Below are positions 6,027-10,400 of a stretch of DNA of 10,400 nucleotides, in pieces (the stretch's first letter is position 1; the number at the start of each line of letters is the position of its first letter). Source of the stretch: Candidatus Woesearchaeota archaeon (lineage in GTDB: Archaea; Nanobdellota; Nanobdellia; Woesearchaeales; GW2011-AR4); assembly GCA_018303645.1 (NCBI GenBank), contig JAGVXR010000050.1:1-10400 (forward strand), given 5' to 3'. The notes beneath the pieces are model-generated. The model was not told where the DNA came from. It made no database searches and saw only the letters and a list, made by a program, of their open reading frames with translations. The position numbers were made by a program, and so were the translations under genes.

Positions 6027-6134
6027 ATGAGCGCTCTGAAAGGTTATTATACTGATTTCTGTAATTTGTTGGGGGTTATTCTAGCTTTCTTCATTTCACC
6101 CCTTAAAGATGCCCCCAACAATTTTGTTCATTGA
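6027..6134 (+). CDS. Possible 35-residue small ORF in the operon leader
   Basis: ATG at 6027 opens a frame of 35 codons ending in TGA at 6132-6134, immediately followed by the ATG of the next gene at 6135. The peptide begins MSALKGYYTDFCN and has a hydrophobic middle, LLGVILAFFISPL, about 13 residues, too short for a confident membrane helix. The ATG sits only 7-9 bases from the predicted transcription start, so near-leaderless initiation is plausible. The exact TGA/ATG junction suggests translational coupling to the HTH-module gene. Inside the frame lies the inverted repeat TTGTTGGGGG/CCCCCAACAA, so a translating ribosome would open it. I do not recognise the peptide, and a 35-codon frame can arise by chance in AT-rich DNA. 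Confidence 0.35.
   Translation: MSALKGYYTDFCNLLGVILAFFISPLKDAPNNFVH
6066..6121 (+). promoter_or_regulatory. Leader hairpin TTGTTGGGGG/CCCCCAACAA
   Basis: Perfect 10-bp arms at 6066-6075 and 6112-6121 with a 36-base loop that contains CACCCC (6096-6101), which could instead pair with the same G-run (GGGGT). The hairpin ends 13 bases before the HTH-module start codon. The G5/C5 core stands out in AT-rich surroundings. This could be an attenuator-like or ligand-binding leader, or an mRNA stability element. It matches no riboswitch class I know. Confidence 0.5.
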
Positions 6135-6674
6135 ATGATGCTGAGAAAAGAAGGTTTGGAAATGGAAGACATAACATTGATTATTTCCAGATTCAGGGAG
6201 CTTTCAAAAGAAGATAAAATTGCCTTGATTTCCTATTTTGTTGACGCGCTAAAAAAGCAGCATGGCATGGATGAGCAGGAAATTTTTGCGAGAAAGGGAA
6301 TTGCAATTCCGGTTGGGATTTTTGCCAATGATGTCCTGGGCTCTCTTGAAGCAGTCGTGAAGTACCTAAAAGAGGATCTGAAGCTGAAGTTTTCTAAAAT
6401 TGCGAAGCTGCTTAACAGGAGCGGCAAGACAATATGGGCAACATACCATAATGCTTTCAGGAAGATGCCGTCTGATTTCGGCTCTGTCTCAGAGGACATT
6501 ATGATTCCCGTTTCTGTATTTTCCAACAGGAAATTTTCAACTTTGGAATGCCTTGTTGGGTTCATTAAGGGGCTGGATTATTCCAATCATGAAACTGCCC
6601 TGATGATCCATCTTGACGACAGGACAATCTGGACAGTCTATGACAGGGTAAAAAAGAAAAAAGGCATAAAATGA
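6135..6674 (+). CDS. Protein with tandem HTH-like modules, putative DNA-binding regulator
   Basis: 179-residue soluble protein. After an N-terminal helical region (10-50, KEDKIALISYFVDALKK) it holds two copies of one module: 57-110 (IAIPVGIFANDVLGSLEAVV through NRSGKTIWATYHNAFRK) and 123-176 (MIPVSVFSNRKFSTLECLV through LDDRTIWTVYDRVKKKK). Each reads I-P-V-x-(I/V)-F, a helix with LE-x-(L/V)-V, then a helix-turn-helix-like segment ending in TIW-x-x-Y and Lys. The second half of each resembles sigma-region-4/HTH segments that recognise DNA. DNA binding is inference from this shape and the basic ends. A later in-frame ATG (6162, residue 10) is an alternative start; 6135 is preferred because it abuts the small-ORF stop. 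The stop overlaps the next gene (ATGA at 6671-6674), so it is cotranscribed with the surface protein. A two-module protein could bind two dyad arms as a monomer, matching the upstream array. Confidence 0.6.
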   Translation: MMLRKEGLEMEDITLIISRFRELSKEDKIALISYFVDALKKQHGMDEQEIFARKGIAIPVGIFANDVLGSLEAVVKYLKEDLKLKFSKIAKLLNRSGKTIWATYHNAFRKMPSDFGSVSEDIMIPVSVFSNRKFSTLECLVGFIKGLDYSNHETALMIHLDDRTIWTVYDRVKKKKGIK

Positions 6675-8629
6675 CCGAGAAAATGCAAAAAACAGAGTTA
6701 TTTGTTTTTTTGATAGGCATGCTAATAGCAGGCATAGGACTTTATTACCTTAGCCCGGCGATAACTGGATTTGCAGTAAAAGAGTCAAGTTACGCAGATG
6801 ACCTGAATTTAGTCATTACATCGAGCGGAAATCACACATGGCTGCTTGGCAACATTGGCGGCTTGAAATCAGTAAAAATTGACGGCAGCGTTACAAATTA
6901 CGGCAAAGCCAGTGTTTACATAGAAAGCAATGGTGTTAAATACCTTATTTTCGACAGCGAAATGCTGAATGAAAGCAAATCCAATGCCTCAAATTTAATA
7001 ACCGGATTTGTTGTTGACGAGCAAAAGAAAGAAAAAAACAAAAAGCCGCAATGGATTGGCTCTAATGAATTTTTGATAAATGGCGCAACTTCAATCAACC
7101 TGTCGCAACAGTTTGCAGACGATGACGGGGACATATTGATTTATTCGGCTTCTGATGTTGAAGGGCTTGGGGTTTCAATGGAAGACGAGCTTGCAATGAT
7201 AATTCCAATAAAAAATGAGAGCTTTAATTCAACAATTGACTTCACGGCATCTGACGGCATAGACAGCAAAACCCACACAATCAAACTTACAATCATTTAT
7301 GAAGGGCAGGTTAATGAAGCGCAAATAAATGCAACAAACCAGACTTTAAATGAAACTCAAGTCATAAATGAAACCATGCCAATAAATTTTACCAATCAAA
7401 CGTTGAATGAAACAACAATAAACGAGACTATAAACAAGCAGATTGCCATAGATTTAGCTTATAAGTCTGGCTCTATATATGACTCGAACGACAACGGAGA
7501 GGAAAGCGTTAACGGAATCGTGGACTTGACTGTTGAAGGCTCCTTGTTTAATTGGGACGCCGACAAGTCAAGGCTTTGCGCCAGATGGGAGGTTTACAGC
7601 GCAGAAGATGGCAAGCTGACAACATTATGCTACGGTAACAATGATTGCTGTGCATTTGTCGGCTTGTTGTCCAGTAACAACAACTGGAATGCAACATATT
7701 ATGCTGTATTTGGCAAGGACGGGGCAGGCTTAAGCAACATCATCTCATCCCAAGTGATTTATTATGATGTCAATCTAAGCGCTGAAAACCTGAAATCAGA
7801 TGTATACCTTTCTGAATGGGGCAATTTAAGCGTGAAATTCTTTGAAGAGGAAAAACAATTCTCTGATGTTTGCATTGAAACATGTGATTTGAGCGGATTG
7901 AATGAAAGCGGCTATTCGTTGATATTTGAAATAGAAAATGACGCTGTTTTGAGGGTTGATAAAATAAAATACAATATTTTGGCGGATATCAAGAATAATC
8001 CGCCTGTGCTGCTGCAGAACTTCAGCGATATTAACATGCAAAAAAATGATAAAATAATCATAAACCTGTCGCAATATTTCGCTGACCCTGACGGGGATGC
8101 CCTAAGCTATGGCTATTACAAAACAGACAATATAACCATATTGTTTGAGGGCAACACGGCAATAGTTTCCCCTGATGGTGATGCCATTGGAAGCAGATTT
8201 ACTTTCATAACCGCGAATGACTCTGAAAGCTTTGTTGCTTCCAATATATTTGTAATAAACATAAATGAAGCGCTGATTGCCGATATCAAATTTTTTGAGA
8301 TAGTGGACAATGCAAACAACAAGCTTGCAGTATTTGACAGCCTTGGCAGCCTGAAAATCAAAGGGGCTTTAATCCAGAATACAGAAAGGGTAGCAGATGA
8401 AAATGATTTCTCAGTGCAAAATTTGACTGGCGGCTTTAACTTTGTTGTTACGAACCCTGAAGGAGATGTGCTGCTGAAAGGCTCACTGAGCGAAAATCAG
8501 ACTGCGCCCTCTCCAACCCCAAATTCATTCATCATACAGGATGCCAACAACGAAACTGTAGCGTATGCCGACAGCGCAGGCAGCCTGTTTTTGAAAGGCA
8601 CGCTTACTGAGCATGCTATTTTTGGGTGA
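6671..8629 (+). CDS. Membrane-anchored, sequon-rich modular surface protein
   Basis: 652 residues. An N-terminal hydrophobic anchor (about 9-35: LFVFLIGMLIAG through SPAITGFAV) has only short charged residues before it, so the bulk is probably extracellular. Modules: a beta domain typical of DPANN surface proteins (41-98, LKSVKIDGSV, YLIFDSEML); a second ITGFVV stretch (110-115); a cadherin/dystroglycan-like domain (about 127-210, INLSQQFADDDGD); a linker (220-253) with eight N-glycosylation sequons; a Cys-containing domain (256-366, C303, C320, C326, C327); another beta domain (370-437, C401, C405); a second cadherin-like domain (443-531, INLSQYFADPDGD, possible Ca-binding acidic loop); and C-terminal repeats (about 540-647) built on D-S-x-G-S-L-x-(I/L)-K-G. 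About 25 N-x-S/T sequons in all. It overlaps the HTH-module gene by 4 bases. Likely an S-layer-associated or adhesion protein; no enzymatic motif was seen. Confidence 0.8.
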   Translation: MTEKMQKTELFVFLIGMLIAGIGLYYLSPAITGFAVKESSYADDLNLVITSSGNHTWLLGNIGGLKSVKIDGSVTNYGKASVYIESNGVKYLIFDSEMLNESKSNASNLITGFVVDEQKKEKNKKPQWIGSNEFLINGATSINLSQQFADDDGDILIYSASDVEGLGVSMEDELAMIIPIKNESFNSTIDFTASDGIDSKTHTIKLTIIYEGQVNEAQINATNQTLNETQVINETMPINFTNQTLNETTINETINKQIAIDLAYKSGSIYDSNDNGEESVNGIVDLTVEGSLFNWDADKSRLCARWEVYSAEDGKLTTLCYGNNDCCAFVGLLSSNNNWNATYYAVFGKDGAGLSNIISSQVIYYDVNLSAENLKSDVYLSEWGNLSVKFFEEEKQFSDVCIETCDLSGLNESGYSLIFEIENDAVLRVDKIKYNILADIKNNPPVLLQNFSDINMQKNDKIIINLSQYFADPDGDALSYGYYKTDNITILFEGNTAIVSPDGDAIGSRFTFITANDSESFVASNIFVININEALIADIKFFEIVDNANNKLAVFDSLGSLKIKGALIQNTERVADENDFSVQNLTGGFNFVVTNPEGDVLLKGSLSENQTAPSPTPNSFIIQDANNETVAYADSAGSLFLKGTLTEHAIFG

Positions 8630-8634
8630 GATTT

Positions 8635-8656
8635 GAATTTCTCCGATAAGAGGAAT
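8635..8656. terminator. Short hairpin between convergent genes
   Basis: AATTTCTC and GAGGAATT, with one T-G wobble and a 6-base loop, in the 55-base gap between the surface-protein stop and the stop of the opposing gene. It is a possible bidirectional 3' end structure; there is no strong T-run. Confidence 0.3.
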
Positions 8657-8684
8657 TGTGTACCGAGGGATAGTGCAAAGCATA

Positions 8685-9350
8685 TCAGCCAAGATTGACA
8701 ACTTTTACTATCTTGTCAGCATTGTAGTCGTAAATAACAAGCTTTGTTGTATACCTGAGCAGGAAATCCCCTGCCTTTGCATTTGCATAAACATCAGGAA
8801 ATTGCTGCTTTAGGGTATTTAATGAGGCTTCGTCAAGCTGTCCGCCTACAGGCTGCTGTGATTGAAGCCCCTGCATTTCAGCATGCTTGTTTAATTTTGT
8901 GGAGAAATCCGCTGGCAGCTGCGCTTGCTGGGGGCTTTGCAGGCTTACACTTCCCCTTATTGCATCATTGTCATGGTCGTAAATCACAATCCTGTCCGTG
9001 TACTGCACAATAAAATTCCCGATATAAGTCACGTCCAAGCCGTTGATTTGTGCCTGCAGGTTTGCAAAATTGTTGTTGTTTACCTGTATTATGTTCAGTG
9101 GCGCAACTCCGACATAGCCCTTCATCTCGTTATGGGAAGTCAGCTTCTTCATGAAATCATTGATGTTTATTGATTTGGGAAGTAGGCTTTTTTTTAGCTG
9201 GTAGACATTGGCTAAAGAAAATGCGCTTAGAACCAATGTTGCTATGATTGATATAACGATAATATGCTGAAAAATCGGTTTTTCATATAAATGGGTGCCA
9301 TAACTGCCGGAAGAATTTGCCTTTGCGTCCCCCTTTACCATCAGGGTCAT
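8685..9350 (-). CDS. Membrane-anchored protein with duplicated 'VIYDY' domain, function unknown
   Basis: 221 residues. A polar N terminus (1-27) is followed by one membrane helix (about 28-49, HIIVISIIATLVLSAFSLA), so it is a single-pass protein with the C-terminal part most likely outside. That part is an internal duplication: 70-137 (LTSHNEMKGYV, then NFIVQYTDRIVIYDHDNDAI) and 153-220 (LNKHAEMQGLQ, then DFLLRYTTKLVIYDYNADKI). Shared features are L-x-x-H-x-E-M near the start, a Q-rich middle with N-L-x-x-(Q/L)-x-x-Q, and G-(N/D)-F-(I/L)-(V/L)-x-Y-T-x-(R/K)-(I/L)-V-I-Y-D-(H/Y)-(D/N) at the end. The Q-rich linker is 138-152. I recognise the style as a DPANN conserved hypothetical but know no function. 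It has its own promoter (AT-rich TTTTAAATATAA, minus strand, 9361-9374) and no Shine-Dalgarno motif. The IS element starts only 36 bases upstream of its start codon. Confidence 0.6.
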   Translation of the reverse strand: MTLMVKGDAKANSSGSYGTHLYEKPIFQHIIVISIIATLVLSAFSLANVYQLKKSLLPKSININDFMKKLTSHNEMKGYVGVAPLNIIQVNNNNFANLQAQINGLDVTYIGNFIVQYTDRIVIYDHDNDAIRGSVSLQSPQQAQLPADFSTKLNKHAEMQGLQSQQPVGGQLDEASLNTLKQQFPDVYANAKAGDFLLRYTTKLVIYDYNADKIVKVVNLG

Positions 9351-9360
9351 TAAATTGAGC

Positions 9361-9374
9361 TTATATTTAAAATT
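9361..9374 (-). promoter_or_regulatory. TATA-like element of the 8685-9350 gene
   Basis: Minus-strand TTATTTAAATATAA-like tract (plus TTATATTTAAAATT), centred about 18-20 bases from the ATG and compatible with a leaderless start given the width of the tract. It lies just outside the IS boundary at 9386, so insertion left it intact but may have cut off anything further upstream. Confidence 0.4.
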
Positions 9375-9388
9375 TATGATTGCGGAGC

Positions 9389-10318
9389 TTAGTAGACTTC
9401 CTTCAGGAAGTCTATAAAATATTCAACCAATCTATTTGCATTATACACAATCTCCTTTAACAATACCTCTTTATTCTGCATACAAACTTTGATGCTTCTG
9501 ATGGTAGAGCCATTAACCCGCTTCAAAACAGAAAAAGTGGTCTCATTCTTGCTTCTGTAATTCCTTCTCAGCCTTTTGATCCTCCTTTTAGCTTTCTTCC
9601 TGTACTCTCCAGAGGTTTTCCATATAGGCTTGTCTTTATTCCTCAGCCTTATTCTGTCCTCTGCCTGCAAATCTTCAACAACCAAGTGGTGGTTTTCTTC
9701 AGCATCATATCCTTTGTCTGCATCCAGCGACTTAATTCTTTTCTTGGCTTTGCCAAGAACTTTCTTTCCTTTCATCACAACAGGTTTAAAGTCCCGGTTG
9801 TCATGCGCTGGGCTTCTCCTTATCTTCTGTGCTACTATAATCTGCTTGTCCAAGTCAACATAAGTTGTCAGCTTGATGTATTTCCTTATTTTACGTCGAG
9901 CTTTCTTGTTTTTCTTTAACACAGTTGTGTAATGGACAGAAGCCCTTGTAGCTTGTAACCCAGTTGCATCTATGCCTGTCCTTACGTTGACAGTCATAGT
10001 AAAAAGAAGAAATCCTGCCATAACCTTCTCCAGAAAGCTGGCTCTTAACCTCTTTGCAGCCTTCTGCAAAGTTGTAAAGTGTGGGACTTTCCTTATGCCA
10101 AGCAAATTTAAGATTTCTGTGCATACATCTATAATGTCACAGAACTCCCTGTAGCTCTTGTCCATACGCTGCCTTAAAGCTAAAAGGACTATATGGATCC
10201 AGTTATTGAATGTCTTTTTGCTGTATTTGCTGTTGTGCTTTCTTACCCTTAACCGCTTTAAGCAGCTTATCAACTGATTGACAAGCTTGATATACCTCTT
10301 TTCTTTTTTCTTGTTCAT
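9389..10318 (-). CDS. DDE transposase, IS5/IS1182-like
   Basis: Cuts and joins DNA at the IS ends. About 309 residues from the ATG at 10318; an in-frame GTG at 10327 would add three. I prefer ATG because a Shine-Dalgarno-like GAGGTG (plus 10325-10330) lies 6 bases before it. That motif is absent from the other genes here and fits a foreign origin. Numbered from the GTG, the catalytic triad is Asp120 in GIDATG, Asp204 in LDADKGYDAE and Glu262 in NETTFSVLKR, with the expected DDE spacing and the DKGYD and N-E-x-x-F-x-x-LKR signatures. Basic N- and C-terminal stretches bind DNA. The ORF is intact, so the element may be active. The last codons form a perfect hairpin (9393-9414), and the stop lies in the terminal repeat. 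The family call is by motif only. Confidence 0.92.
   Translation of the reverse strand: MNKKKEKRYIKLVNQLISCLKRLRVRKHNSKYSKKTFNNWIHIVLLALRQRMDKSYREFCDIIDVCTEILNLLGIRKVPHFTTLQKAAKRLRASFLEKVMAGFLLFTMTVNVRTGIDATGLQATRASVHYTTVLKKNKKARRKIRKYIKLTTYVDLDKQIIVAQKIRRSPAHDNRDFKPVVMKGKKVLGKAKKRIKSLDADKGYDAEENHHLVVEDLQAEDRIRLRNKDKPIWKTSGEYRKKAKRRIKRLRRNYRSKNETTFSVLKRVNGSTIRSIKVCMQNKEVLLKEIVYNANRLVEYFIDFLKEVY
9393..9414. repeat. Perfect hairpin at the left end of the IS
   Basis: TAGACTTCC-TTCA-GGAAGTCTA, 9-bp arms, overlapping the inner part of the left terminal repeat and the last codons of the transposase. It may act as a transcription stop or structured end. Confidence 0.55.
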
Positions 10319-10341
10319 GGTGGACACCTCGATTGTCCACC
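10319..10341. promoter_or_regulatory. Inverted repeat around the transposase ribosome binding site
   Basis: GGTGGACA (10319-10326) and TGTCCACC (10334-10341) are perfect complements. In the minus-strand mRNA the 3' arm ends one base before the ATG and the loop holds the GAGG part of the Shine-Dalgarno motif. Folding would hinder initiation, as known for some IS transposase messages read through from outside. Confidence 0.5.
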
Positions 10342-10342
10342 C

Positions 10343-10369
10343 CCTAGCACAGCCTAACGGCTGGCTAGG
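10343..10369. repeat. Two-step hairpin in the IS leader
   Basis: CCTAGC (10343-10348) pairs with GCTAGG (10364-10369), and inner AGCC (10351-10354) pairs with GGCT (10359-10362) over a TAAC loop. It lies between the IS promoter (TATA-like ATAAATTTAAAA, minus strand, about 10370-10381) and the transposase start, so it falls around the expected transcript 5' end. Confidence 0.5.
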
Positions 10370-10400
10370 TTTTAAATTTATGTAGGATTTCTACTGAGCT

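Larger units (their letters stand above)
9386..10400 (-). mobile_element. IS5-like insertion sequence, one transposase gene
   Basis: The left end AGCTTAGTAGACTTCCT (9386-9402) and the complement of the right end AGCTCAGTAGAAATCCT (plus 10384-10400) match at 14 of 17 positions, defining imperfect terminal inverted repeats around a single DDE transposase gene. The element is at least 1015 bases. The right repeat runs to the last base of the window, so the outermost bases and any target-site duplication cannot be checked. The transposase stop codon lies within the left repeat. Confidence 0.82.

Noticed and set aside
6027..6060. C/D box guide RNA (ATGA and CTGA elements)
   Set aside because: The C-like and D-like boxes are too close together and do not match the RUGAUGA consensus; a coding or leader role fits better.
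8777..9173. Plus-strand ORFs opposite the duplicated-domain protein
   Set aside because: They have no domain features and lie wholly opposite a gene with an internal repeat and its own promoter.
9576..10154. ORFs opposite or out of frame in the transposase
   Set aside because: The minus-strand frame carries the full DDE triad over the whole length; the others are by-products of its composition.
1..10400. Defence or toxin-antitoxin island
   Set aside because: No nuclease, helicase, toxin or phage-like gene is seen; apart from the IS the genes are housekeeping, envelope or unknown.

Overview
The window looks like chromosomal DNA from a low-GC archaeon, most likely a DPANN-type lineage of the Woesearchaeota/Pacearchaeota kind. 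The evidence is an archaeal-type SRP 7S RNA, archaeal TATA-type promoters about 25-27 bases upstream of start codons with no Shine-Dalgarno motif (leaderless genes), a presenilin-like GxGD protease, an archaeal-type LeuRS, and membrane-anchored surface proteins with the 'SPAITGFAV' N-terminal anchor seen in those lineages. The lineage is inferred from gene style; there is no rRNA marker here.

Layout. 1-951 is the 3' part of leuS. Its stop codon directly abuts the stop of a convergent two-helix potassium channel (952-1401). 1402-1743 is non-coding and packed with inverted repeats. 1744-4301 is a compact plus-strand operon nadK-ilvE-thiL (overlap of 10 bases, then a gap of 3). 4301-4569 on the minus strand is the SRP RNA gene, absent from a protein-only view, whose 3' end meets the thiL stop codon. 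4570-4856 holds the SRP promoter and a second set of short hairpins. 4857-5759 (minus) is the presenilin-like intramembrane protease. 5760-6026 is a divergent promoter region with five copies of a 19-bp dyad, three of them spaced by two helical turns. 6027-8629 is a plus-strand unit: a possible 35-codon small ORF, a protein with a duplicated HTH-like module, and a 652-residue sequon-rich surface protein. 8685-9350 (minus) is a membrane-anchored protein of unknown function with an internal duplication. 9386-10400 is an IS5-like insertion sequence reaching the window end.

How the parts relate. nadK, ilvE and thiL are housekeeping or cofactor genes read from one leaderless promoter. The HTH-module gene overlaps the surface-protein gene by an ATGA junction, and its promoter is bracketed by dyads, which suggests an autoregulated regulator/surface-glycoprotein operon, possibly co-controlled with the divergent protease. 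The most striking anomaly is that the ilvE product lacks about 34 residues, including the PLP-binding lysine, yet stays in frame. The other candidates for something new are the phased dyad array with its small-ORF/hairpin leader and the two hairpin clusters. No complete known defence or CRISPR system is present.
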